From the NCBI RefSeq assembly GCF_000282635.1, contig NZ_AKIW01000097.1, positions 1-64,000 of the forward strand: a stretch of 64,000 nt of DNA, written 5' to 3'. The translations under genes and the position numbers were made by a program. The notes under the pieces were generated by a model. The model was not told the origin of the DNA, did no database searches, and saw only the letters and a list, made by a program, of their open reading frames with translations. Shown here piece after piece: positions 43,362 through 51,909 of the stretch (within the stretch, counting starts at the first letter, position 1; the number at the start of each line of letters is the position of its first letter). This DNA comes from Variovorax sp. CF313. GTDB lineage: Bacteria > Pseudomonadota > Gammaproteobacteria > Burkholderiales > Burkholderiaceae_C.

Positions 43362-45509
43362 ATGACATCTTTCAAGAAAACGCTGTGTGCGACTGCGGCA
43401 AGTACCAGCCTGGTGTTGTTGGCCGCCTGTGGTGGCGGCGGCGGCGGGGGCAGCGGCGCCGCCCTGTTCCCCGTTGCCGGGTCGCCGCCAGCGGCCCCGC
43501 CGTCGACGCCGCCATCGGCGCCGCCAGCCTCGAACCCGCCGCAGACCTCATCGCAGCTGTCCGGCGTGGCCGCCACCGGCGCGCCCTTCGCGGGCGCCAG
43601 CATCGTCGTCGTCGACCAGACCGGCGCCACCGTGTGCACGACGCAGACCGACATCGCAGGGGCCTACGCCTGTCCTCTGCCCGCCAGCGCCAAGGCCCCG
43701 CTGGTGATCACGGCCCAGCGCGACGACCTGACGCTCTACAGCACGACCGCCAGCACCACGGGGGGCACGGCCAACGTCTCGCCATTGACCACCATCATCG
43801 TTTCCCGGCTGTCGCCGGACGGCAACCCCGCCAGCCTGGCCGGTGCCATCCAGGCGAACCCCGGCGCCCTGACCGAAGCCTCGATCCAGCAGCAGGTGAC
43901 GAGCCTGGTGGCCGCCCTCCAGCCGCTGCTGAGCACGCTGGGCCAGGGGACCCTCGATCCGGTCTCCGGCGTCTTCGTGGCCGACGGCACCGGCCCGGAC
44001 AAGGTGCTCGACGCCATCTCGGTGAGCGTACGCCCCGACGGCACCGCCGCCAACATCGAGATCACGGTCAAGACCGTCCCCGCGACCGAAGGCAGCGCGC
44101 CCGTTTCGATCACTTTCCGTTCCAGCGACAGCACCACGCCGACGCTGCCTCCGATCGCGGCCGGCGATCTGGCGCAGGTCCCGTCGCCCGCGGCGGTCGC
44201 GGCGCTGTTCGACAAAGTCACGGCATGCTTTGCACTGCCGCTGTCGCAGCGCGTCAACGCGCCGAACGACACGTCGGCCGTGACGGGCACCGCCACCGAC
44301 GTGATCGCGCCCGCCTGCCGCACGATGTTCGTCGGCGACGACCCCGGCACCTACTACCAGAACGGCTCGTACGTGGGGCGCGACGGCAGCAACGCCGGCG
44401 CCTTCGCGGGCCTGTTCAGGCCCGGCACCACCGGACTCAAGTGGGACCGCGGCAACTTCGAGCACGTTCGCGCGAACGGCGACCTGCTCCTGAGCTACCG
44501 CACGACGGACGTGTCCGGCAACGTCGACTACGACACCATCGTTGCGCGCAACGTGAATGGCACGCTCAAGCTGTCGGGCAACGGCTACACCTATGCCGCC
44601 CGCGTGCGGCCTTATTCCGAACATCGCGAGCTGATCAACACGCCGGACTTCAGCTACTACACGACGGGCTACAACGTCAACATCGACAACAAGACGGACG
44701 GCAACGGCAATTCGATCTTCAGCCAGGTGGTGCTGACGACCCCCACCGGCTCGACGCGGGTCTACCTGCCGACCGCGGGGCTGTCCTATCTCGTCGCCGC
44801 GAAGGACGATGGCGTGACGCCGACATCCGGCAGCGTCTTCCGCCTGCGCGGCGAGTACCAGAACACCGCGACGGCGGGCAACCCGAGCGACAGGGAGAGC
44901 AGCCTGTTCTTCCTGAACCCGCAGTACAGCGACGCGCAGATCAGCGCGCTGAACGACCAGAGCGTCTGGAAGCTCGAGTTCGTGCCGGTGGGCGGCGCTG
45001 TCGGCAATCCCGGCAATGTGACGCAGTCCTACCGCACGCTGTCGCGGGCGCAGAGCATCGGGGAGATCCGTCAGGTCGCCTTCGTCGGCCTGACGGCGGC
45101 AATGCGCTCGCAGCTGATCTCGGCAAGCTCGGCCACGGGCAACCTCGTCTTCGGTGCGCCAAGCCAGAACGATCCGAACCTCATCGACTTCAGCGCCGAC
45201 GGCAACCTGGACGCGTGGACCGTGCCGCAAGGCGCGCTTCCCCCCACGTCGTTCACGGCGTACGGGCGCGCACCGAGCCCCGGCCCGGGCCAGCAGGGCG
45301 CGCGCTTCAACGACAGCACGGGCGTTGCGAGCCAGGCACGCTCGGTGGTCCTGCGCTGCTCGACGCAGACCGTGAACGATCTGCACTGCGACAGCAGCCT
45401 CGGACTGCAGTACGCCGCGGGCACGTCGGTCAACAACTTCGAGCTCTGGGCACGCACGTCCCGCCAATTGGAGATGAGCAAGAAAGTGGCGCTCTACGAG
45501 TTCCACTGA
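43362..45509 (+). CDS. Large lipoprotein with Gly-rich and Pro-rich N-terminus
   Basis: A 715-residue lipoprotein. The lipobox is LLAAC with Cys23, followed by seven glycines and a Pro/Ser/Ala-rich spacer (to about residue 70). A carboxypeptidase-regulatory-like Ig domain follows (GVAATGAPFAGASIVVVDQT, then YACPLPASAKAPL), then a helical part (about 150-290) and a large beta-rich C-terminal region with no recognised family. It is probably surface-exposed on the outer membrane. The start is the ATG before the signal, with GAGGACC upstream; the longer frame is a shadow. It ends at a strong terminator. Confidence 0.85.
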   Translation: MTSFKKTLCATAASTSLVLLAACGGGGGGGSGAALFPVAGSPPAAPPSTPPSAPPASNPPQTSSQLSGVAATGAPFAGASIVVVDQTGATVCTTQTDIAGAYACPLPASAKAPLVITAQRDDLTLYSTTASTTGGTANVSPLTTIIVSRLSPDGNPASLAGAIQANPGALTEASIQQQVTSLVAALQPLLSTLGQGTLDPVSGVFVADGTGPDKVLDAISVSVRPDGTAANIEITVKTVPATEGSAPVSITFRSSDSTTPTLPPIAAGDLAQVPSPAAVAALFDKVTACFALPLSQRVNAPNDTSAVTGTATDVIAPACRTMFVGDDPGTYYQNGSYVGRDGSNAGAFAGLFRPGTTGLKWDRGNFEHVRANGDLLLSYRTTDVSGNVDYDTIVARNVNGTLKLSGNGYTYAARVRPYSEHRELINTPDFSYYTTGYNVNIDNKTDGNGNSIFSQVVLTTPTGSTRVYLPTAGLSYLVAAKDDGVTPTSGSVFRLRGEYQNTATAGNPSDRESSLFFLNPQYSDAQISALNDQSVWKLEFVPVGGAVGNPGNVTQSYRTLSRAQSIGEIRQVAFVGLTAAMRSQLISASSATGNLVFGAPSQNDPNLIDFSADGNLDAWTVPQGALPPTSFTAYGRAPSPGPGQQGARFNDSTGVASQARSVVLRCSTQTVNDLHCDSSLGLQYAAGTSVNNFELWARTSRQLEMSKKVALYEFH

Positions 45510-45532
45510 ATCGGCATCGAGCCCGTTGCACG

Positions 45533-45557
45533 GCCCCGCCTCGGCGGGGCTTTTTCA
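45533..45557 (+). terminator. Rho-independent terminator
   Basis: Stem GCCCCGC (45533-45539), loop CTCG, stem GCGGGGC (45544-45550), then TTTTT. It lies 24 bases after the lipoprotein gene. Confidence 0.9.
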
Positions 45558-45659
45558 TTTGCGGGTTGGCGCTCGATGCACGGTAGCCAGGCCTTCATGG
45601 CAACATCGAAATACCCTTGCCCCGATGTCCTTCAAACAACCTCATCAAAATCCCCTCGA

Positions 45660-46286
45660 ATGCCCGACCTTCCCCATAGCCCCGCCGCCGACCGCAACAA
45701 GCAGCCCATTCTGGACGCGCTGATCCACCTCCTCGGCGAGCGTGGCACTGTGTTGGAGATTGCGTCCGGTACGGGGCAGCACGCCGCCTGGTTCGCGGCA
45801 ACCATGACTCAATGGGTATGGCAACCCACCGACGCAGATGCCCGCATGCTCCCCGCGATTGCAAGCCGAGTCGCGGAAGCCGCGCGACCGAATCTCCGCC
45901 CGCCGCTCCTGCTCGACGTGATGGCCCCTCGATGGCCATTGCAGGGTTCCGCACCCGCTGAAGAAGAAAAGAAGTTCGACGCGATCTACTGCGCCAACAT
46001 GCTGCACATCGCGCCCTGGACCACATGCGCTGCCTTGATGCAGGGGGCCGCGCGGCATCTGCTTCCTGGCGGCGTGTTGATCACGTACGGGCCGTATCTG
46101 GAAGATGAAGTTCCAACGGCGCCGGGCAACCTCGCGTTCGACGAAGATCTGCGCGCCCGAAATTCCGCATGGGGCATTCGCCGCGTGGAAGACGTGACGG
46201 CAGAGGCGCACCGAGCAGGCCTCGTGTTGCGCGAGCGGCACGCGATGCCCGCGAACAACCTGCTGCTGGTCTTCGGCTTCCGGTGA
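45660..46286 (+). CDS. DUF938-family SAM-dependent methyltransferase
   Basis: A 208-residue class I methyltransferase. Motif I is LEIASGTGQHAAWFA, a post-I acidic residue is in QPTDADARM, and FDAIYCANMLHIAPW together with LLPGGVLITYGPYLEDE are typical of DUF938. The substrate is unknown. The start chosen is MPDLPHSPAADRNKQPIL, which matches the family's N-terminus; two upstream ATGs give non-homologous extensions. Confidence 0.9.
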   Translation: MPDLPHSPAADRNKQPILDALIHLLGERGTVLEIASGTGQHAAWFAATMTQWVWQPTDADARMLPAIASRVAEAARPNLRPPLLLDVMAPRWPLQGSAPAEEEKKFDAIYCANMLHIAPWTTCAALMQGAARHLLPGGVLITYGPYLEDEVPTAPGNLAFDEDLRARNSAWGIRRVEDVTAEAHRAGLVLRERHAMPANNLLLVFGFR

Positions 46287-46468
46287 ATGCGTGGGTGCAG
46301 TCCGTTGCGCTGCAGATTCTTCCCGCGCCAGCGTGCATCGATCACGATGTTTCACTTTTGAAACGCGCGCATGTCCCGCTCCCTCGGCGGGGCGTTTAAA
46401 GTTCGAGCCCGGTGCGCTCCGCGCCACTCATTTCCCTTCAACCGTCCGATCGAAGAAAGAACCTCATC

Positions 46469-46759
46469 TTGAACAAGACCGACCTCATCACGGCCATTGC
46501 CGCCGACACCAACCTCAGCAAGGCCGACGCCGCCCGCGCGCTCGACGCCACCATCGAAAACCTGTCGCGCGCCCTGGCCGGCGGCGACACGGTGCAACTG
46601 ATCGGCTTCGGCACCTTCGCCGTGGCGAGCCGCCCCGAGCGCACGGGCCGCAATCCGTCGACCGGCGAGCCGATGACCATCAAGGCCAGCAAAGCGCCCA
46701 AGTTCACCGCCGGCAAGGCGCTGAAGGACGCGGTCAACGCGCCCGCCGCAGGCCAGTAA
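46469..46759 (+). CDS. hup: HU-family DNA-binding protein
   Basis: A 96-residue nucleoid protein. The dimer core LITAIAADTNLSKADAARAL and the DNA-arm region GFGTFAVASRPERTGRNPST, with Pro in RNPSTGEPM, are intact. The start is a TTG at 46469 giving MNKTDLITA, since the only in-frame ATG lies 57 bases earlier and the family begins here. The ribosome site is weak (GAAAGAA). It may bend DNA in general or serve a specific locus. It stands alone between the methyltransferase and the NlpC gene. Confidence 0.94.
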   Translation: MNKTDLITAIAADTNLSKADAARALDATIENLSRALAGGDTVQLIGFGTFAVASRPERTGRNPSTGEPMTIKASKAPKFTAGKALKDAVNAPAAGQ

Positions 46760-46882
46760 GAGCTTCTTTCCTTCCTCCGTGGCGCCGGCGCAGCAGCGCA
46801 CGGCCTGCGGAGGGGCCGTCTTCAGGTAGCCGTCGCGTTCCGCGCTAGAGTCCGTGCACGTTCACAAGCTCAGCCATCAGAC

Positions 46883-47413
46883 ATGCCCGACGCACCTGTG
46901 CCAACGCAACGTTCCCACGCGCTCTTGCTGCCGCTGTCGCAGTGGCTGCTTCGACTCCTTCCGATAGGGGCCTGTCTTCTGGTTCTGGGCTGCGCAGGCC
47001 CCACCGGGCCACGGCCGGGAGCCGCCGTCACCAGCACGCTGACGGCCGAACAAACCAACAGCATCGCGATCCATGCACTGGGGCTGGTCGGCACGCCGTA
47101 CCGCTATGGGGGCAACACGCCGGATGGCGGCTTCGACTGCAGCGGCCTCATCGGCTACGTCTATCTCAACAGCGTGGGGCAGTCGCCGCCGCGCACGGTG
47201 GCGCGGATGGCGTCCTTCGGCAGTCCGGTGGCGATGTCCGACGTTCGCACCGGCGACCTCGTGCTCTTCGGTTCGTTCGCACCGACGCATGCCGGCATCT
47301 ACGTGGGCGGAGGCCGCTTCGTGCATGCGCCGTCGACCGGCGGCGAAGTGCGGCTCGACAGGCTCGACGGCGTGTATTGGTCGCGCCAGCCGACGCAGGC
47401 TCGGCGGCCCTGA
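46883..47413 (+). CDS. NlpC/P60 (C40) peptidase lipoprotein
   Basis: A 176-residue cell-wall hydrolase. A lipobox LVLGC (Cys37) follows a long signal helix. The C40 domain has the catalytic Cys in GGFDCSGLIGYVYLN and His in THAGIYVGGGRFVHAPS. Such enzymes cut gamma-D-Glu-mDAP bonds of peptidoglycan stems at the outer membrane. It is convergent with the Zorya-like operon, with only 4 bases between the two stop codons. Confidence 0.92.
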   Translation: MPDAPVPTQRSHALLLPLSQWLLRLLPIGACLLVLGCAGPTGPRPGAAVTSTLTAEQTNSIAIHALGLVGTPYRYGGNTPDGGFDCSGLIGYVYLNSVGQSPPRTVARMASFGSPVAMSDVRTGDLVLFGSFAPTHAGIYVGGGRFVHAPSTGGEVRLDRLDGVYWSRQPTQARRP

Positions 47414-47417
47414 GGGT

Positions 47418-48101
47418 TCAGGCGGACTTGCCGCGACCGCTCTTCCTGGCAGGGCCCTCGGTGCGCGGGCTCGCCGCGCCCGCCGCGGCGCTGCTGCCGT
47501 TCAACTGATCGACCCACGACAACGCATCGACATACGACATGAACCGGTTGAGGTATTCCGGCGACAGGTCGCGCATCAGCGTGAGCGAACGGTGCACGAG
47601 GTGATGCGAGTTGAGGGGGCCCGCGTTCTCCGGCACCTTCGCCAGTGATTGCGTCAAGCGCCGATCCGCGCTGAGCCTGGACCATGTGCTCTTGAAGTAG
47701 CGGATCGACTTCAGTTCGGTGGAAGGCGAAAAGGCGGGGAGGCCGCGTGCCGCATTGCCCGCCGCGGGCGGCGAGCTGTCGCCAGGCACCGGTGCATGCC
47801 GGGCAATGTGATCGACGAGGCCGGCGAGCGCCCCGCGCTCTGGTGCGGCTTCCTGCTTCGCAACATCCGCTGGCTGTGCCTTTCCAAGATCCTCGCCGTA
47901 CACGGCAAGCAGCGTGGCGACCTTGTCGTCGAGGATGCGCCGGGCCTCGCCGCTGTACGCGGCCGCGCGCCTGGCCATCGCTTCGATGACACGAAAGCGT
48001 ACGGGATCGAAACGATGATCGCCGCGCTTGATCGATGCGGCGACCATCGCGGCGGTGTCGAGGCACGTCTCGTGATCAGTCACGGGGCTTTGCGCTGGCA
48101 T
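47418..48101 (-). CDS. zorG: DUF2894 protein, ZorG-like
   Basis: A 227-residue, mostly helical soluble protein. The N-terminus VAASIKRGDHRFDPVRFRVI and the C-terminal core SLTLMRDLSPEYLNRFMSYV fit my recollection of DUF2894. In type III Zorya systems this family was named ZorG. It ends the operon: the start at 48101 overlaps the OmpA-like gene by 26 bases. The last 25 residues are Ala/Gly/Arg-rich and probably disordered. No catalytic motif is visible, so its job in defence is unknown. A longer frame upstream was rejected because it runs against the OmpA gene. Confidence 0.8.
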   Translation of the reverse strand: MPAQSPVTDHETCLDTAAMVAASIKRGDHRFDPVRFRVIEAMARRAAAYSGEARRILDDKVATLLAVYGEDLGKAQPADVAKQEAAPERGALAGLVDHIARHAPVPGDSSPPAAGNAARGLPAFSPSTELKSIRYFKSTWSRLSADRRLTQSLAKVPENAGPLNSHHLVHRSLTLMRDLSPEYLNRFMSYVDALSWVDQLNGSSAAAGAASPRTEGPARKSGRGKSA

Positions 48102-48732
48102 TGTTGGAGGGCCTCGGCGTGGGCGCCATTTCCACGCGCCTGTTCTTCGAGCGCCCATCGGCATCTGCATTCGAGGCCACTGCCTGCTCAGATCCGAACG
48201 CCGCCGCGAAGATCGACGACGACGGTATGCCCGATTCGATCAGCGCCCGCGTCACCGTCAAGGCACGCTGCGCCGAGAGCTCCCAGTTGTCTGCAAACTG
48301 GCGCGCGTTGTCGCGCATCTGCCGGTCGTCGGTGAAGCCGCTCACCATCAGGATCTCGTCGCGCGACTTGAGGTACGCGCTCAGCGGCGCGGCCAGGCTC
48401 TTGAGCAGTTGCCGGCCCTCGGGCTGAAGCTCCGCGGAATTGAAGGCAAACAGCACGCTGCCGCTGATGCCGATGCGGCCGTTGTTCAGCGTCACGCGGC
48501 CGGCTGCGAGCGGCCCCGCGAGAGCTTGCTCCAGCGTTTGCCGGCGCTTGGCCTCGGCCTGCCGCTGCTTGACCTCGGTCTCCAGCCTGGACGCGAGCTC
48601 CAGCTGCATGCCGATCGCGCACACCAGGATCAGCACGAAGGCACCGAGCAGGCCCGCCATCAGGTCGCCGAACACCGCCCACACCGGCACGCCCGGTTCG
48701 TCGAAGCCGGCATCGAGGTCTTCGCGCATCAT
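48076..48732 (-). CDS. zorB: OmpA/MotB-like stator protein, ZorB-like
   Basis: A 218-residue inner-membrane protein. One helix (about 18-41, PVWAVFGDLMAGLLGAFVLI) carries Asp23 at its start, the position of the proton-binding Asp of MotB/ZorB. A helical linker follows (LETEVKQRQAEAKRRQTLEQ), then an OmpA-like peptidoglycan-binding domain (SGFTDDRQMRDNARQFADNW, SAQRALTVTRALIESGI and the closing SKNRRVEM). It should pair with the MotA-like protein encoded just upstream. Start coupled by ATGA to that gene; a second ATG follows directly. Confidence 0.88.
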   Translation of the reverse strand: MMREDLDAGFDEPGVPVWAVFGDLMAGLLGAFVLILVCAIGMQLELASRLETEVKQRQAEAKRRQTLEQALAGPLAAGRVTLNNGRIGISGSVLFAFNSAELQPEGRQLLKSLAAPLSAYLKSRDEILMVSGFTDDRQMRDNARQFADNWELSAQRALTVTRALIESGIPSSSIFAAAFGSEQAVASNADADGRSKNRRVEMAPTPRPSNNASAKPRD

Positions 48733-51089
48733 GCTTCGCTGTCCACCGGTGCCTGCTGTTGCTGCCGGCTGGCGATCTGCTGCATGTCTTCGACAATCTG
48801 CTTTTGCGACATGATGCTCAGGTCGATGACTTCGCGCGCCTGCGCAACGTAGTAGGCCAATTGCTCGTCGCTGCGCGTGATGGACTTGCCCAGCGCGCCT
48901 TCGATGCGCTGCAGGTGGCCCACGAGCTTGTCGTTCGACTGGCTGAACAGCTGCACGGCAAGGCCGAAGGCTTCACCGAGGCTCGCAACTTCGACGGCAC
49001 TGCCGGTGATCTGCGCGGCAACGGCGGCCATCTTCTCGGACTCCGCATCGGCCTTTTCGGTGAAGCGGCTGCCCACGCGCTCCAGCAGGTCGGCCGATGC
49101 GGACACCAGCGTGTCGATGGCCGTGCGCTGTTCGGTGGAGGCATGGTTCACGGCATCGAGCAGGGTGGCCAGCGTTTCGAGGATGCGGCTGCGCTCTTCC
49201 AGCATCGCGTTGTCGCGGGTCATGCTGTCGGCGAGTTTCTGGCGCAGCTCGGTGACAACCTCGGCTGCGGCGCGCGGTGCTTCCGCTGCGGCTTGCAGCA
49301 GCTGCGCGATCTCGGCGACGGTGTTCTTCGCATGCGCCTCGGTCTGGGCCGACATGTCCCGCGCGGTTTGCGCCATGGCGTCGATCAGTTGCTGCTGCTG
49401 GCTCGCGTTGTGTGCGCCGGCCTGCTGCCATTCCTGCTGCAGCGATGCGGCCATGGTGGCCAGCGATTGCGTCCACGCCAAGAGGCGCTGTTCGTCGCGC
49501 GATGCCATCTCGGACACGATCTCCGCCGCGGCCCGTGGAGCTTCCGAAGCCGCCTGCAGCAACTGGGCGATCTCGGCGACGGTGCTCTTCGCGTGCGCTT
49601 CGGTCTGGGCCGACATGTCGCGCGCGGCCTGCGCCATGGTGCCGAGGAGTTGTTGCTGCTGGCCCGCGTTGTGTGCGCTGGCTTGCTGCCATTCCTTTTG
49701 CAGCGAGGCGGCCATGGCCGTGAGCGATTGTGTCCAGGCCGCGAGGCGTTGCTCGTCGCGCGATGCCATGTCGGTCTGCAGCCTCGCGTGTGCGCCATCG
49801 ACCGTGTCCAGCAGCGACGCGGAGTGCTGTGCAAAGGCGGCGGCGGCCGACGACAGGGCCTGGCGCGCATCGCCCGAGAGTTTTTCGCTCACGCGCTGAT
49901 GCTGCGCAAGCGCGCTGCCCCAGGTGTCCGACACGTTGCCCACGGCGCTCTCGAGGCGGGCGGAGACGGTGTCGACCAGCGCAGCCGAGCGTTGCTCGAA
50001 GGTCTGCGCGAATTGGTCGTGCGAGCTGCGCATGTCCTTCGACAAGGCTTCGCTCGTGCGCTGGTGTTCAGCGAGCGCTGTTTTCCAGGTATCGGCCACG
50101 CGGGTGGTGGTGGCCTCGAAGCGGGTCGACAGGCCGTCGAGCTGCTGCTGCACGGTCTGCGAGATGGTGTCGTGCAGCGTGGCCGTTTCGCGCGCGATGC
50201 CGGCCATGGTGGCTTCGACGACCGGCTGGATTGCCGCGCCGGCGACGCGTGCGCTCTCGGTCAGGCTCTGCTTCAGCGACTGGTCGACGGAAGCGGCGAG
50301 GCTGCCGTACACGGCCTCGGCCTTGCTGTGGAAGAGGTCCTGGCTGGTGGCGAGGCGTTCGTTCAGCGCGTGGCTCTGGCGTTCCATCGCCAGCATCATG
50401 GCCTGCAGTTGGCCGACCAGCTCGGGCATGGCGTGGGCCTGCTGCTGCAGCAGCTTGAACGATTCCTCACGCTGATGCGTGAGCGAGAAGACGCGCAGGG
50501 TGGTCGCGATCTGGGTGTCGAGCAATTGCCCGGCCTGCAGCCGCTCGCGCCGGCTCAGCGCCGAGGCCAGGCCCAGCATCGCCGACGCGGCCACGCCTGC
50601 CACGGAGGTGCCGAAGGCCAGTCCGAGGCCTTTCACGGGAGCGGACAGCGAGTCGCGGATGGTCTGCAGGTCGGTCGAGCTTTCCAGCGCGAGGCCGGTG
50701 CCCTTGAGCGTGACCACCATGCCGACGAAGGTGCCGAGCATGCCCAGCAGCACGAGAAAGCCGGCGAGGTACGGCGTCATCGCCGGGCCGGGCAGGCCGA
50801 CGCGTTCGCCCTCTATGCGCAGGCGCACCGCGTTGCGCAGCGAAGGATGCAGCCGGCCGAGCCATGCGCCGAGGTTCTCTGGCGGGGTGGAGAGGTCCGC
50901 CACGGCCTGCGTCAATGTGGAGGTGGCCTGCTGGAAGCGATGAAGTTCCAGTGCGCCCATGAGGTAGGACGCGCCGATGATCGCGGTGACGGCCAGCGCC
51001 AGCGGGTTCGTGCCGATGTATCCGGCGCCCACCCAGCCGACGACGGCCAGGCCTGCGACAAAGACGGCGTATTGAAGGAAGCGGGTCAT
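48729..51089 (-). CDS. zorA: DUF802 MotA-like channel protein with long coiled-coil tail, ZorA-like
   Basis: A 786-residue protein. Four helices lie in the first 185 residues. The third (LVLLGMLGTFVGMVVTLKGT) and fourth (LGLAFGTSVAGVAASAMLGL) carry the MotA/TolQ/ExbB signature. About 600 residues of nearly continuous coiled coil follow, as in the intracellular tail of ZorA. Two tandem 87-residue units lie in the tail, each starting MASRDEQRL. Flux through this protein and its OmpA partner could drive rotation of the tail. The start is the ATG at 51089 in an ATGA overlap; longer frames overlap the DUF3348 gene. Confidence 0.88.
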   Translation of the reverse strand: MTRFLQYAVFVAGLAVVGWVGAGYIGTNPLALAVTAIIGASYLMGALELHRFQQATSTLTQAVADLSTPPENLGAWLGRLHPSLRNAVRLRIEGERVGLPGPAMTPYLAGFLVLLGMLGTFVGMVVTLKGTGLALESSTDLQTIRDSLSAPVKGLGLAFGTSVAGVAASAMLGLASALSRRERLQAGQLLDTQIATTLRVFSLTHQREESFKLLQQQAHAMPELVGQLQAMMLAMERQSHALNERLATSQDLFHSKAEAVYGSLAASVDQSLKQSLTESARVAGAAIQPVVEATMAGIARETATLHDTISQTVQQQLDGLSTRFEATTTRVADTWKTALAEHQRTSEALSKDMRSSHDQFAQTFEQRSAALVDTVSARLESAVGNVSDTWGSALAQHQRVSEKLSGDARQALSSAAAAFAQHSASLLDTVDGAHARLQTDMASRDEQRLAAWTQSLTAMAASLQKEWQQASAHNAGQQQQLLGTMAQAARDMSAQTEAHAKSTVAEIAQLLQAASEAPRAAAEIVSEMASRDEQRLLAWTQSLATMAASLQQEWQQAGAHNASQQQQLIDAMAQTARDMSAQTEAHAKNTVAEIAQLLQAAAEAPRAAAEVVTELRQKLADSMTRDNAMLEERSRILETLATLLDAVNHASTEQRTAIDTLVSASADLLERVGSRFTEKADAESEKMAAVAAQITGSAVEVASLGEAFGLAVQLFSQSNDKLVGHLQRIEGALGKSITRSDEQLAYYVAQAREVIDLSIMSQKQIVEDMQQIASRQQQQAPVDSEA

Positions 51090-51796
51090 GGGGTCCTGGT
51101 GGCCTGGGTGCGAAGTGCTTCGAGCAGCCCTTCGACCGGTTGAAATCGAAAGTCCAGTTCGGCGAGCAGCACGTCCTGGGCGTCTTTGCGGAACACGTCC
51201 AGCCACGCATCGGGGGGCTGGGTGCCGCTGTCTGTCTCTGCTTCGTCAGGCGTCCCGGCGGCCTTGCGCAAGCGCTCGAAGTGCTTTTCGAGCATCCCGG
51301 GCACGGCCGACAGCAGGCTGTGCTCGCGCGCCTCCAGCACCTGCGCCATGACCACGTCCACCGATGCCAGCCGGGCCATGGCCGGCGATCTGGCTGCCAG
51401 CGCCGAGCGCAGCCGGCTGCGCAGCGAACCGACACCGGCCTCCATCGCCTGTTGCCGGGCAAGGTAGCGCCGGCGGTACGGGGTGAACTCGGGCGTCGCG
51501 TCCTTGCCGGTGCCGAAGGTGCTGTCTTCGGCGATGGCATTCGCCAGGGCGGTGCGCACGCGTTGGCATTCGCCTTCTTCGGTGTTGCGGGGAGCGCGGG
51601 TGCCGGGCTGTGCCATCGTTGCCGGTGCGCCATCGAGCGCCGCGGACAGCGAGATGGCATCGGTCCAGCCGAACCACTGGCTCAGTCGGTCGGCGGTGGG
51701 TTGTGCGGGTTCGCGAGCATCGATGTCAGCCAGTCGGGAAAGCAAGCGAATGAGCGCCGAGCCGTTGAAACTTGTGCGCCTGAAAACTTGCCCCAT
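51086..51796 (-). CDS. zorF: DUF3348 protein, ZorF-like
   Basis: A 236-residue soluble, largely helical protein. SFNGSALIRLLSRLADIDAR at the N-terminus and FTPYRRRYLARQQAMEAGVG in the middle match what I recall of DUF3348, the family named ZorF in type III Zorya. It is the first gene of the operon, and its stop overlaps the zorA-like start by four bases. No nuclease or helicase motif is visible, in contrast to ZorC/D/E of the other types. Confidence 0.8.
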   Translation of the reverse strand: MGQVFRRTSFNGSALIRLLSRLADIDAREPAQPTADRLSQWFGWTDAISLSAALDGAPATMAQPGTRAPRNTEEGECQRVRTALANAIAEDSTFGTGKDATPEFTPYRRRYLARQQAMEAGVGSLRSRLRSALAARSPAMARLASVDVVMAQVLEAREHSLLSAVPGMLEKHFERLRKAAGTPDEAETDSGTQPPDAWLDVFRKDAQDVLLAELDFRFQPVEGLLEALRTQATRTP

Positions 51797-51909
51797 ACCG
51801 CTTGAACGCGCCTGATCGAAAAACCTGGCAGTCTACAACAGCGACCTCTCGCAGAGGCCTGCCCGGCGGCCTCCCCAGGCCCCGGCTGTGTAACGAAATG
51901 CCAGTTCCA

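Noticed and set aside
46371..46399. Terminator or promoter between the methyltransferase and HU genes
   Set aside because: The CCCGC/GCGGG stem is only five pairs and the T run is three bases; no convincing -35/-10 spacing was found.
46469..46759. HU as part of the Zorya-like operon
   Set aside because: It is on the opposite strand and separated by the NlpC gene; no shared transcription is possible.
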